A stretch of 64,000 nt of DNA from Gnetum montanum (GCA_015680685.1 MNCI01030046.1:397579-461578), one strand, 5' to 3'. Shown: positions 22,841 through 35,618, counted from the first letter of the stretch. The notes: generated by a model not told the origin, from the sequence alone. A program made the numbers and translations.

Positions 22841-25800
22841 ATTTTTGTAATTGTGTTGTGATAAGCATGTATTATCTAGTAGGCCTATATCATCAAGGTT
22901 ATTCTATTTATGGTCCTTTTGGATAGATATCTAGGTGATATAGGATCATATCCTTATGTATTCTTTGAATAGTTTTCTTATGGTAAGACTCTTAATATTT
23001 TCATTATAGGGCTAATGTTACGATGTGAGAAACTGATGTATGTTGTTCTTCTAAAGGATGTAAATGATTGCATTGTGGTGTTGTCCTCCACTAGTTTACT
23101 TATGGTTAGACTAGTTGTAGTTTTACTTTGATATGGTAGAGAAGAGTTCTATTGGCAACTTATAAATTGTTGTTGGTTAAGGAGCTTTCATATCTAGTCT
23201 CCAGTGATTCATTTAAGATGAATTGGACCTAGTCTTCACTTCGGTCTCCACCCAGATGACATGTATCAAGATGGCATTGATTGAATTTTGTAGGATGCAG
23301 TATCCTTGCATCCCAATTCATTGTAGATATAGTGAGTGTGGGGATTACAAATTAAGATATGTTGGTTCTTAAGTACCTCTGGATGGAGGGCCTTCAGACA
23401 TGTGCTTTCATTGAGCCTTGTTATGTGTGGATCAAGATCATTGCTGGTAGACTTTGTATGCTATGTTTGTCTAATTGTGTAGGAATGTCTTCCTTAGCTG
23501 AATTTTCAAATTCTACATGCATGTGTCTCTCACCCTATTTATCATTCATAATGCAAGGCTTTGTGCTCTATGTTGTGTGATGACTTGTTGTTGGGATTTT
23601 TGAGGATGTATTTTAAGGTCATGTGTGTCGTCCCAAGATCAAATTATTTTGGTCTTTGTTTCAATAACTTTTTGTGCTTTGGTCATGGTTGTGCTTATTG
23701 CAAGTCTTTTGTATGTTGTGTTGCCCTTGGTTTTTTGGCATCACTTCTTTGGTTGGTGTTATTTCCTGGGTATTTTGATTTGAAGACCTTATGGAGTAGG
23801 TCATCCTATTATTGGTTCTTACTAAGAACTCACCTCTCTTGATGAGAGTCTTTTATTATGGATGAATCATCTCTGATGTTGCTCTTTGTAGTAAGAATTG
23901 GAGCTTTGTTGAGAACTATTGTTGGCTAGACCTTGGTCTTCCTCCTTATTCTTTGTGTTGAGATAACAATTTTCTAGTGTCCCTGCCTCTTGTAAATTTG
24001 TTGAGATTTTGATCCTTCTGGAAACCAATGTTAGTGGTTGGGAACATTTGTTATATGTGAATCTTGAAATTTTGAGAGTGCTCTAGTTCTCTCTCTCTTG
24101 GTGTGCCTCATGATAAATTCTTTTGTATGAGTGTATCTAATTGACCCATCATATTTTGCATGATTGATCTCTATGCGTGTTGTTGAGGTCTTACTCTCGA
24201 TGGTGTTGTAAGACTAATATTTCTTTGTTGTGTGATCATGCTTGATGGCTGAATATGAGGTAGATATGTAGAACATGTTCTTGTTAACTCCTTTGTTTTA
24301 GAGTTGTTGTCTTGGCCTTGAAGGAAACATAGGTACAAAGATGTGGCTAGTGGTAACCTCAATTGATTTTATGAGCACTATTTCTATGGGGAAGATGTGT
24401 GCTCTTGAGGCCTTCGTGAATTGGTTACTTGGTCTCAAAATCCCAACACTGGGTTGTGGATTTATCAATACCCTTGCTATGGTGGAGCAATTGGTACATC
24501 ATGATTTGTTTGCCTCTCAATGTTGGATGAGTATTAACAGAGGATGATGATCCATCCTAGACCCTACGAATGTTGGATTTATAGATGGCATAGAATAGTG
24601 TCCTTGGCCATGCTAGATACTAGTGGCCTAGGAGTGGCCAATGCCTTGAGATTTTACTATGGTGAGTGGTGGATTCTCAATTGGTGTTCTACATTATTTG
24701 ATCATTGCATTTGTGTCCCACTTCATTTTTCTTTCAATGGCAGTTGTGTAGTGGGTGTAATGTGATAGTTGTTTGTGTACATGTAGAGACAGAGACAAGT
24801 TTTTCTTAGAACAACATGATGTAGCTTTGGTGTGCTCCTGATGGCCTAAACCCTTTAGCTTAGGATGGGTTTGACTAGTTTTCCCTATAGTCTTCTAGGT
24901 CTATGTAGCATTCCAAAATCTCATGTATTATGTCCACTAAATGTATTCCTACCCTCAGTTGTATAAAATTGTAATGTAAGTTGTGATGTATTCAGTTTTG
25001 ATAGTTTATACACATAGAAGTGCTAGACGTTATTTCCCTATGTGAATCAAGTCTCTCCTTATTGTAGGCATGTGCCACACCCTATGACAAGGCCAAACTT
25101 AATGTATAGTGTTTTCCTTGTGCTTATCCTTAGAGCACCTCCTCTCTATGTTTGTAACCAGCCTTTGTGCCTTGATGTGAAATTTTGTTGGAAGCCCTAT
25201 GGAAAATCCTATTATTAGTAAATGATGTTATAATGAGGAGGCTAGGGCATGTCCTTACTTGAGGTGCTTCTAAAGTGATGCTTTGTGTTCTTGGTGATAT
25301 TGACTTGCCATGATGGTATGCCCTTTAGTGAACATCCTTGAGATAGGATAAGTTATGGAACTCTTCCTTTTGAGTTCCATGATTGGCAAAAATATTATTC
25401 ATGGGTGATTAATGGTGGAATGTAGTGTGAAATTCAAACAAATTGATTTGATAAATTGACCTTGATAGTGGATGTTTTGTGGTGGTCATGTGAGTGGTAA
25501 TGGTAGATTGAATATTCAAATCCAAGGTGATGTTGTCATGATTAGCTAGGGGTTAGAGTTGAGTTTTGGTATCAGCATCTAGATTTGCTCTTTCATTGCA
25601 GGATGTGATCTTTGGGGTAGGTTTTGCAAGCATTGGGATGGTTTTCCACCCTAGAATAAATGATGTTATAGTCACACAAATTGCTGATTTCTCTTGGTGG
25701 CCCTGCATGGTGGACTTGTATGTGCTCAAAAACACTTGAGCCTATGCTCTCTTAACTAGGGGCTATTGGTGCTTTTGTAGGCTATGGTGTGCTCTCATGA

Positions 25801-28074
25801 CTAGGGGCTTCTCATGCTTTTTTGGGCTATGGTGCACTCTCATTGCTAGGGTCTTATGGTGCTTTGTGGGCTATGGTGTATCACCCCATACCTCTAGCAT
25901 ATCACCCAATTTCTATGGTGTTTTGTTGAATTATGTTAGTGTTCTAACCTCTCTAGTGGGATAGCATGACTGAGAACTCTCTTACTGGGTGATTCTTAAG
26001 TCCAATGAGGAGTCATTCTCCATTCTAGTGGATGCTTCTTAAGTTGCCAACTAATCGATGTGGGTTGAATTGAGACAATTGTCCTTATAGTTGGGATTCA
26101 AAGGCAGTTGATGTTGGGAACTTTTCCCAAGTAGTAGTCCCATGTGCCTAAACTCTTGGGGATTGTTTTTAGAGATAGGATATGTTACCATATTTGAATT
26201 CATGGAATGTCCTTTGTGAGATCATGTAGTTGATGTAGATGTAATGTATATACCCCTTCTCTTGTAAGCAAGGCAGGATCTCATGTACTCTCTCTTAGTT
26301 TTGGGCTTCACAGGAACTTCTTGGTTAGGGCTCTCTGGTAGACTTTCCTTGTTGTAAACCCTTTGGGGATGAATTGTGGAATTTTTTTTGAGTTAGTAGT
26401 TGATGTTGGTGATTCCCATTTTTTGTAATTTCAAATTTTCTCTAGGACCTAATCCTCCTATGGGCAAAATATTCTTGTTGACTCTCATGTTTGTTGTTCG
26501 GGTCTAATGGTAATAAGCAGTGGTGTGGCCTTGTGAACCATAATTGTTGTAAATGGGATGGAATGGGATATATGAAATAAAAACCTAGACCTCCTATGGT
26601 GAAACAAAACTCCCTCTCTGTGAAATTTTGAGGGATGGACTCTTTTGCTTCTTAAGTTAATCTAAAGGTGGAATCGAATGTGGGTAAGACCTATGAATCT
26701 ATGTCTTCCCTCAACTAATAGTAGTTTGAAAAAATGGTTGTGCTAGATATGTGGACTACTTGGGCATGTATCATGGCTATGGTGTAGTTAGGTTATTATC
26801 CTTGTTTATGGTAGGAACCTTACAATGAGGATCTTCCCTTCAAGTTCTAAAATCTAAAGAAAGGTGTTGATTGTGAGTTGTGATTGTTCTTGGCATGGTA
26901 GGAAAATTTAGATTCTAGGAACCTAGATGTTCCTTAGAAAATTCATAATAGTGGTTGAACTCAGAGGTGATTCTTTGGACTAAGTATTCATAAAAGGATG
27001 CTTTTCCCATTTCTTAGAGTGGGAAGGACAACTTATAAGATTCAAGTGTAGCTGATCCTATCCAAAAATGGGACATTGTGGTTGTAATGGACCATGTGAT
27101 AGTGGTTGGCATGAGACATGTGTATGGAGGACTATCTTAGGATTGGTTGCCCAACCATCCTCCACTTGTTCGAGCACTTGAGTAGGCATTCTCAATGTTG
27201 GACAACCTAAAAGGATGCCAATGATAGATTAGGCAAGGATTCTTTGATATTATCTTGGAGAAGTTTTCAAAAAAAAATTACATATTCTCTCTTACTATGA
27301 AAATGGAATAGTTTTGGATGATGAAATGTGGATTGCAATGCTAGTGCATCTATGAACAGTAAGATCAAATTCAAAAGATATACCTTTGTACCTTGTTTCG
27401 AAGGGAGATCACACGACTCCCATCCTACCAGCCTAAAATGGACAATATATACGTGGTGATCTAATACATTGATGGCTGGATCAATGAGACCTTATGGGAC
27501 TTGATGCTAGAAGTACAACCTAGGGTTTTGGAAAGCTTGAGTTGCTTGTGGAGACATGGCTCTTTTGGAGCATGTTCTCTTTCAATTATGGTTTCCCAAG
27601 TCCATTACCAGGATGGGTAGTGATCCTAGTGAGCCCTCAAAACTGATTAAAAAATAAAAAAATAAAGGGAATAGATGGATGTCGAGATGCCATTCAGAAT
27701 GGAACTTGATTGGACTTGTGAAAGAAAAGCACGTGTTCTTGCATAGGTATGGGTCTATGTAGGAAGACAAGTCTCTAGATCCAATAAGGGATGAATCTAG
27801 GGGATGCCTTAGAGATTTTGGTCCTTTGGGTTGGATTTCTTCCTCTTGTCATAGAGTAGGGAAAGTTTTTGGAGTTCCTCCAAGTATCCTTTGTGTTTCA
27901 TGCAAGGCCTTGGATGGAAGGACATATTAGGTGTTGGGGTTGGTACCTCCCTTCAAGCCTAGCATCGATTAAGTTGAGGGATTTCCTAAAGTTGACATAG
28001 TTCCAAACCCATACTTGAAGTGTACTCTTAAAGTTATCTTAGGCTCCACTCCAGGGATGTTGCTTCTTTTGTGC
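22841..28074 (+). other. CP1 non-coding interior
   Basis: A gene-free interior, G/T-rich on the plus strand. Frames up to ~90 residues occur but none carries a recognisable motif. The only structured part seen is the 45-bp tandem array at 25747. Confidence 0.6.
25747..25880 (+). repeat. 45-bp tandem array, three units, in CP1
   Basis: Units at 25747, 25792 and 25837, each built on CTCTC(A/T)T-ACTAGGG and GGGCTATGGTG. The spacing is exactly 45 bp. Confidence 0.8.
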
Positions 28075-28083
28075 AAGAAAGGA
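28075..28083 (+). promoter_or_regulatory. CP1 polypurine tract
   Basis: AAGAAAGGA ends one base before the 3' LTR at 28085. Confidence 0.7.
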
Positions 28084-28084
28084 T

Positions 28085-28660
28085 TATGAGATATGTCTTA
28101 GGATAGAGGTTCTCCTAGGCTCTTCCCATGGTTTGGAGACCATGGAACACTCTAAGGTGTCCTTGCATGGAACTCAAGAGTTAAAAAACCCATCCTAGCT
28201 TGGTGGTACCAAGCCAGCAACAAGACTTCCTCCTATTGCATCCTTTTCTATGTCCTCTTCATACTACCCTCACATGGAGAACTACATGGCCTTTATTATA
28301 TGGTGGTCACAGATATGTAGGTAGCCAAGACTAGATACTTTTGGTGTAGTGCCTTGTCAAACCTTGTACTAGATCATGAGGGGTTTGGGGATGAGGTGCT
28401 CCTTGTAGATACATCATCACCCCTTCCACTGATGATGTCTATAGGATTGTTTGTGTACTTGTTTGCAAAGTCCTTGTTTAGAGTTTAGTCATTCTCCTTG
28501 AGGTGCATTCTCTTGTATTAAGAAGCTATTGTGCCACTCGCTTCCTTCCAATGGTTGCTTACTTGTTTAGAGGCATATTCCCTAGGTGTTCTACCTTAGA
28601 TCCACTAGATCTCAATGAATACCTTGGGGTGTCAGAAAATTTTGGGAAAATGTTGTTATA
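28085..28660 (+). repeat. CP1 3' LTR (576 bp)
   Basis: TATGAGATATGTCTTAG to ATGTTGTTATA. The first base pair of the canonical TG is mutated to TA. Confidence 0.9.
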
Positions 28661-28665
28661 GATAT
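28661..28665. repeat. CP1 target-site duplication, right copy
   Basis: GATAT, identical to 22246-22250. Confidence 0.85.
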
Positions 28666-29990
28666 AGTTTTTTTGATAGTAATAATAAATCCATGCACAT
28701 GTTAGTTTGGCTTTTGGAAACTTAAGCAAGCACACATGAAAACATTTGATACATTTGAAACTAAGTGTGGTATGTGCTAGGTTCCTTGTTTGCAAGTTGA
28801 TTGATGGCGTAGTAAATTTGGTTTGGTTAGAATTATTTTTTATTGGATGAATTTAATTGTGTACCATTAGATGTTTGGTTTATTTTATACATGCTAGAAT
28901 TTTTTGTAGGCCAACATGCATCACCTAGGCATCATGAGATCCTTTCTAGATTTAGCTGGTGGAGATGCTAAGATTTCTTACTTAGCAAATATTAATCTCC
29001 TCTTCTGTTACATGTTATTAGGGCTAGGTTTAACAAGGAGGTCTTGGTGGTTCTACTGATTAAGACTCCCTATTTATGTTATGCTTTTTCAACTTTAGAC
29101 ATTATCTTGGTTATCATGTATAAGACTCATGACATTCATGTTCAAATGTACCCTTCTTTATATTTCATGTATTAGAGTATGCTAGTTATGTATGATTGAA
29201 CATATATTTGGTTTATGCTTAATATTCTTTGAGAGCTCTCAAATTCTTAGTTTATGATGATTTATCTTTTTTTTAGTATATTTTAGTTTTCAATTTTTAT
29301 ATTTAATATTGTATTAGTTAATTATATTATATTCTATTTTTTGATTTTTGTAGTTTCCTTCTCTTCCTTCCACTCATGGCTTCATTGAAATTTTTCTTCC
29401 TTTTGTTGTGTTAGTCTCATTTCAATTTTTGTTTTCTTTGCCATGACCAATCATTTTTTAGGGATTTTTTATCTTATGTATTGCTCTCCAACATAACTCT
29501 AGAAAAGAGTATGTTACAACATAATAGAAAAAATGAAATGAAAAGGAATTTTATTAATAAGAAAATTAGGAAATGAATAAATGTATCTTGGTCATGCTCT
29601 AAGGGTTCCTTAGGGTTATATTGATTAGGTATCTATCCCTTTGAGGTAATCTAGCCATCATAGTTGGACATAGACCTAGCTAAAAAGGGATGGCCAATTA
29701 CTTTCTTGTCATGCTTTACCCAACCCTATTACTTGCCTTTACTAGCTCTACAACTCCATCTTGACTTGACATCTAATTATTGGAATTTTTTAAATAACCT
29801 AGATGAAACCCCTAAAAGTTATCTCAAGAGACATGCCAATTATTATGTGTGCTCTTTCATTAAGGATTTTATTACATGATTACATCACTTGGTAAGAAAA
29901 TGATACCATCCTAATTATGAAACAATATCATTTGTGAATGGAGACATGTTAATGTAGTTTATTTCTCATTGGTGATAGTTCTTGCAAGCA
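28666..29990. other. Gene-free flank
   Basis: AT-rich DNA between CP1 and the dispersed repeat. A 71-residue open frame at 29664-29879 has no recognised family and no homologous copy in the window. Nothing else is supported. Confidence 0.45.
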
Positions 29991-30725
29991 TGTTATATGT
30001 TGCAACCTTCATATTTATTCCTAGATTTTCTCTTAACTCATTCTTTCTTATGGACATCATATACCTTATTAGCACAAGGTTATGCTTTTCTATGTTACTT
30101 AATGTTATTTAAATGTGTCTTGAAAGTTGTTAAATTGAGTTTAAATTTTTATTTTACTATTAATTTAACAACTAGTTCCTTCTATTATGTGTTCATCTTG
30201 TTTTTAACTATTGGAAACAAATGCTACTCCCTTTAGGGTCCTAACTTCAATAGTGGTGGAAATTAAATCTTAAAGGTTATCAACCTAGGTTTTGATCTTA
30301 TGAATTATAGAACTTGCTTCCAGGTTTTTGAAATGGAAAAATTATATATCTAGTGTGATATTCCTATTTTCTAAAGGTTATATGAATGATAGTTATCCAT
30401 GAATTTGTTCTTTAAAAATTTAGTAAGATTATTTGTTTTCATATTTTCATATGAATGATCTAATCATACTATTATATTTTGGAGGTGAAAATTATTTGAG
30501 GATAAATATTTGATTATCAAAATAGAATTCTTGTTAAAAAGTTATGATAGGTAGAGTTATAAGATTATAAGGCCATTATTTATGAGAAGTTATGATTGTG
30601 TAATTTTTGAATTCTCATATGACTATATTAATCTCAGAATCATGAACAAAAGGCTAAAATTAGCTAGAAATAACTATTCATTTGTTAAAAAAGATTTTAA
30701 ACTAAAAATTATAGTTGTTAGACTA
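29991..30725 (+). repeat. Dispersed repeat, copy 2
   Basis: Same orientation and boundaries as 10473-11265. Divergence is high with scattered small indels, so the duplication is old. Confidence 0.7.
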
Positions 30726-32173
30726 CATGGTACTAAGGCATAATTTAGGAAAAAATAAAACACAAAATAAGTCTTTGCAAGAGGTCATCCATCCTAAGCC
30801 TACTTTAACACAAGTGCGCTTAATTTTCTAATTTTTCCACCAATAGATATTACTTAACTCTTTTTCTAAATTTTTAATAACTTATCATGTTTTTCATATT
30901 TAAATTTTTCTTAACTATTCTTTTAGAAACATTCCTGGCCCTCCCTTGGGAGATATATTATAATAGTGTAGATCAACATCCATTAATAAGTTCAACTTTA
31001 CCTCCCAACATCCAAGAGGTAAAGGAGATAGGTGTAGATGGGTTACTTGTATGGAAGAAAGGATTTGGGTCAAGGGTTTTTTATTGCTATTTCTAGTGAA
31101 ATATTTAGCACTAAAGACAACTTGGTTAGTAGCTATAACTATAGAGGCATTAGTGGAAGCAACTATAGTGATGGTGACTATGGTGCATTAGTAGTGGAGT
31201 GGCAGGTAATGTGGTCTAGGTATAATTAACAACAAGCCCCATAGAGGTGACACAATGGACTCATGAAGAAGCATGAGAGAAGATGCACAAAAAAAATATC
31301 AAACAATCAAGAATGATATGTGTAAATAGTAGAGGATGCATTACAAATAACATAAAAGAACACATTATTGTGGAATAAAGTACCAACATTGGTTGTTGCA
31401 TGAGTAGGCAGCATAACTTGATAGGGTGCATGTAATACCCCCCCTTAGGGTTAGGCTAGAAATATATTACTTTAAAAAAATATACAACTTATTAAAATTT
31501 CTTAAGACAACCAAACAAGGATCAATTTGCATAAAGTGGTAAAATATAGAAACCATTTAAAACTAAATAGTAGCCTCTTATATAAAAAACTTATCTTGTA
31601 CACTAATTAATAATAGTTCACATGATTATATGACCATGGAAACATCACATAGAAATTATAACCAGAAAATAAACTAGTAAAATATAACTAGTATATAGAG
31701 TAAGATAAGGTGGGCTTTTTTTTTGGTTGTAAGACCTGGCTTTGAGCTTTGGAACAACCACTCAAAAGAGGTTAGGCTTTTGCTCATCCACTACCCTTCT
31801 AGAACCCTACCTTGGTGGGATGAGCATTGAGCCTTTGGGTAATAATTCTTATAACTAATAAAACTTCTAAATTTTGAAAACTTCAAAGTTTCAAACATCA
31901 TGTCATGAGATTAAATACTAAAAATATAAATAAAGCAACTATAAGTAAATCCATGGTCTATACCAAAGACAAGAAAATTACATCCATACTACACCAACCA
32001 AAAGAGTACTAGAATCAAATAGTAGGAATATTGGAAATACATATTTTTCATAGAATTATATTTGTAATCTGAAATCTTTAATTTCTAAAATTTAAGCTTT
32101 CAATTGAGAGCCATTATCATCCCCACTAACACATGTTTCACCTAAGATGAAAAATAAACGAAAAAATTAGTCG

Positions 32174-32325
32174 TTGATGTTAGCCTAGAGGTACAAGTCT
32201 TATCCTAACAACCTGAAGTCATAGGTTTGATTCTACTAAGGTGCACTTAATAGAGCTTACCTATGTTTCAATTAGTTCAGGTTTTAACATCCTCCTCCCT
32301 CCCCCTCTCCCATTGTAATTGAATA
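32174..32325 (+). mobile_element. SINE-like unit, copy 1
   Basis: A-box-like TAGCCTAGAGG at 32181-32191 and B-box-like GGTTTGATTCT at 32224-32234, followed by a CT-rich tail around 32290. Spacing fits a tRNA-derived SINE head. Two relatives are at 34064-34226 and 34895-35035. Confidence 0.6.
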
Positions 32326-32919
32326 GAAAAAATAAATTAGAACTATTCCTTGATATGTTCTAAGATGGATATTATAGATTTGGAGAGTCACATACAAGGG
32401 TTACTCCATTATACACATGTTAGCATCCAATATCATAATTAACAAGAATCACATAATTATCAAGCATAAATAGAGAATTGCATCCACTATCACCCATGCA
32501 AATATTCAATCATCAGAGGCTAGCATCCACTCTTATTTTTAGCATATGAATCAATTCCAATTTGGATGTTTACTTAATGTGCGTATTAAGATTTTAATTG
32601 CATGCATCACTCGTATGCCTATAGGATCTTATTCATGTCTCTTATATTTAGTAGCAAGGAGCATCTAGATCCTACTTGTTTACATTCTTTTGAAGATTTT
32701 GGAACTACCAAGATTCAAGAGTCACCTACAAGATCAAAGGATGACATTGCTCATTATAAGATTTTCTATAACCAACTAATCCTCCCTTGTGCTAGTTCCA
32801 TCATCATCAACAATAAATAATAGCTTCATGAAATACGTAGAATCATTCAAAAATAAGAAAATGTTAGTTACAATATCTTAGGATGGTGGAGAACAAGCAC
32901 ACACATCCATTTCTCTTGT

Positions 32920-32983
32920 CAAAGTATGTAAAAATATATTGCACAAGTTTTCAAAGTATGTAAAAATATATTGCACAAGTTTT
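32920..32983 (+). repeat. 32-bp tandem duplication
   Basis: TCAAAGTATGTAAAAATATA units start at 32920 and 32952 and are identical over their length. The lack of differences means the duplication is younger than the surrounding repeats. Confidence 0.8.
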
Positions 32984-33737
32984 TTTTTGCTCTTCTTAGG
33001 TTACCGAAATAATAACAAGTGCCTATTTGTTATTATTCTTAGTTTTTAGATCAAAACTCAATAAATTTTGATATCTAAAACTTTGTGCATGTTATATAGG
33101 AGGTAAGGAAAAATCATTTAATGTTTATTTCATTTGATTATCATTTTAAAGATGTTTTTGAGATGCCTTGGAACTTCTTGTTATTTGTTACAACCCTTAT
33201 TGGAAGTCACATTGGATTGACATACATCGCAAGTTGGCCATGTAGGTTGTGATGAAAAAGTTACGACAAATAGGAACACCTTAAAACATGTCCAAATGGC
33301 CATTAGAGATAAAAAATTACATATTCATAATAGTTGCAACTTAGATTTATAGTATGCAAGCCCAAATAGAGGAAAAATAGATAAGAAAAAAAAGGTATAA
33401 ATGCAAATTATCAAACCCTAATGTTTACACATCCAAATTGAAAAACTAATTAAATAATTATTTGCCAAAATGAAATTAAACTTGGTATAACAATTGAATA
33501 GAGCAATAGAAATATAGTGGTAAAAGTGATTCCATTAAAATACCTCTAAATAATTAATTTTACAATTTTCATCCTAAACACATTACACATGTATAACCTT
33601 AAAAGATTAGAATCCAAAAGGAAATCAAGTATAATAAAATTTTCAACTTGAGGTTGATGCACTCCAAAATATTTATGTGGTTGAGATCCTCCTCCTAATG
33701 CCTAGATCCTATTATCAAAAGCAAGATCATTATCAAA

Positions 33738-34007
33738 TCAATATAGAAAACAAGGAAATGAAACCTTTGAAACAAAGTACTTATGCACATTTGGAAGTGT
33801 TGAACATACCTGGGTTGTGGCTTCTTCTTCTACTCTAATAAAATCTTCCTCTTTGGCTTTCTCTCTTAGATAACAATAAGGAAAATGGATGGCTTCTAAT
33901 GCAACAAAAGCCACATATTTATATGCATGAGGACATACTAAGGTTTGGTTAACCAATAATTCTAATGGGTGACTAAAATCCAGACACTTGTTGCTTGAAT
34001 CTAACAT
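33738..34007 (-). CDS. Open frame of 89 codons, unrecognised
   Basis: The frame opens MLDSSNKCLDFSHPLEL and contains an acidic/basic stretch (REKAKEEDF). It matches no family known to me and has no second copy in the window. It sits inside the 31431-35298 segment. It is probably chance, but is recorded because its composition is less AT-driven than neighbouring frames. Confidence 0.1.
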   Translation of the reverse strand: MLDSSNKCLDFSHPLELLVNQTLVCPHAYKYVAFVALEAIHFPYCYLREKAKEEDFIRVEEEATTQVCSTLPNVHKYFVSKVSFPCFLY

Positions 34008-34063
34008 TAAAACATGTATTTTATTTCCATAAATATTATATTTTTAATATCCACTGATATTTT

Positions 34064-34226
34064 TTAATTGAAGGAGGGCATTAGAACCCCAAAATAATTA
34101 CAATATAGGTACACCCTAAGATATATAGTCTGATTAGAAACTTTCTAACTCAACATTATCTACTAAAATCAAGCCCTTGACGTAGAGCTTTTAAATCAAG
34201 AGTCTTACCACTAGGCTAACATTTGA
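34064..34226 (-). mobile_element. SINE-like unit, copy 2
   Basis: Minus strand TTAGCCTAGTGGTAAGACTC gives a clear A box (34208-34218). A decayed B box, GGCTTGATTTT, is at 34165-34175. It ends near a GGGGTTCTAATGCCC stretch and an A-rich run. Confidence 0.6.
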
Positions 34227-34894
34227 TTATTATATTTGCCCATATTTGTTTTAAAGAAGAGGAGAAGGGGGAGAGGGAGTATGTTGGATTCCAAAAGTAA
34301 AAATAAAAAAATAATAATATTAAAAAAAATTTAGAATACATTAGATCATTGAAGAGAAAGCCTAAAGAAAAAACCTAATATTTTTTGGGATGTCTTTTCA
34401 GGTTTTCATTCTTACAACCAATCCTAAAGAACCTTTTCTCTTTGATAGGAAAGTAATCAAGATTAACCTCATGGATTTTCACTTCTTACTAAAGGATTTC
34501 TTATAAAGAGAAGAAGAAAACTCTCTCTAAAGAAGAAAAATACATCAATTAGAGATAAAGAATAAATAGCAATACAAGATTAAAGCTTCCTATTGTTGAG
34601 TCTCCAAACCAAAAAGAAATTAATACTATAGAAAATAAATTAATTGTTTAGCTTTCACTAGTAGCTTGTTTCCTTGAAGTTGTAGCAAGAAAGTGACATG
34701 TTTGAGAATCTAGTAGGTATATGGGTTATAAGCTACAAAAGGTCTTTGTTTAAACCCCCCAAAAAATACCTTTAAGCTATGTTTGTGTTTCTACCATTTT
34801 TATTTAAGAATAAAATGTTAAATTAATAAAACATAAAAGCATATAATGAAATATCACATGTATACAAATCACAATCTTAATGTATAATACCATG

Positions 34895-35035
34895 TGTTGA
34901 GGGTAGGGGGTGGTGTTGGAACCCAAAATAGTTATAATAACCCAAGATATATAACTCAACATTGTCTAACAAAATTAAATGCATGACTTTGATCTTTCAA
35001 ATTAAGAGTCTTTACCACTAGGCTAACACCTCATT
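34895..35035 (-). mobile_element. SINE-like unit, copy 3
   Basis: Minus strand TTAGCCTAGTGGTAAAGACTC with the A box at 35015-35025, then GACAATGTTGAGTTATATAT shared with copy 2, then GGGTTCCAACACC. The B box is eroded. Confidence 0.6.
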
Positions 35036-35298
35036 ATTAGAATACCACGTGTCATGAGTTATTCTTGAGGCCTATCTACTAAAAGATCCCAAACAAGGTT
35101 TACACACATATGCTTTATAAGTATAAAATATAAAATCTAACATAGGAAAGCATAAAATAATAATAAAAAATTTAATGATTAAATAGAAAGTCACTTGGTG
35201 TAACTTAAGATAACAATAGGGTAGGCAAAACATATCAAAAGTTTAAGTTATAAGAAATACCAATAAAAAAATGAGAGTTTTAGAATTAGGGTATTACA

Positions 35299-35618
35299 AC
35301 ATACTACCTTGTTTAGGACTTGTGCAGCCTACTAGGACTATATTACCTTGTGTAGGACCTATGTAGTTTGCTTGGGTATGTAGCCCTAGAATTTTTTATT
35401 TTTATTTTTAATATGTTAGGAGAGGCATGGCCCCTTATCATCTAGTAGCATGGGACTACTACAACATACTATGTGGTAGGTGTGGGTGTAGGATTATGAC
35501 CCTACTCCAAGATAGTTTAGATAACTCATTTTAGATAGCTTTTGATCTTTAGTTCTACCAAGACACAGAGACCTCCAAATATATTTTGCTATTTTAAATG
35601 ATCCAATTATGGCTATAT
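35299..35618. other. Gene-free flank with short internal repeats
   Basis: Contains related phrases such as CTACCTTGTTTAGGACTTGTG and TTACCTTGTGTAGGACCTATG (about 40 bp apart), with no coding signal. Confidence 0.5.

Larger units (their letters stand above)
22251..28660 (+). mobile_element. CP1: LARD-like LTR element with no coding sequence
   Basis: Two ungapped 576-bp LTRs, a perfect GATAT duplication, a tRNA-iMet primer site at 22829 and a polypurine tract before the right LTR define a 6410-bp plus-strand element. About 5.2 kb of internal DNA has only short, unrelated open frames and no gag, protease, RT or integrase motif on either strand. That is the description of a large retrotransposon derivative, moved in trans. 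An ancient coding element decayed beyond recognition is the alternative, but LTRs this well paired make complete loss of all motifs less likely. Confidence 0.85.
31431..35298. mobile_element. Segment bounded by 10-bp inverted repeat (solo LTR or MITE-like candidate)
   Basis: Begins TGTAATACCC and ends GGGTATTACA, an exact inverted match 3.87 kb apart. TGT...ACA ends and this length fit a long solo LTR of a gypsy element. Flanking 5-mers (GTGCA, ACATA) do not match, so a target duplication is not seen. No transposase or LTR-element gene lies inside. Three SINE-like units are nested within it. Confidence 0.4.

Noticed and set aside
23359-23842. Cys- and Leu-rich plus-strand frames in CP1
   Set aside because: Composition follows the G/T-rich strand bias; no gag or membrane-protein family pattern is conserved.
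22251-28660. Assignment of CP1 to Ty1/copia or Ty3/gypsy
   Set aside because: The tRNA-iMet primer site is used in both superfamilies and no coding sequence is available to decide.
29664-29879. 71-codon plus-strand frame (MDIDLAKKGWPITF...)
   Set aside because: Resembles a protein in composition but matches no domain and is isolated in repeat DNA.
32181-35025. tRNA genes
   Set aside because: A and B boxes are present but no acceptor stem or cloverleaf can be drawn; SINE heads fit better.
31431-35298. DNA transposon with terminal inverted repeats
   Set aside because: No transposase, no target duplication, and TGT...ACA ends are typical of LTRs; kept only as a candidate repeat.
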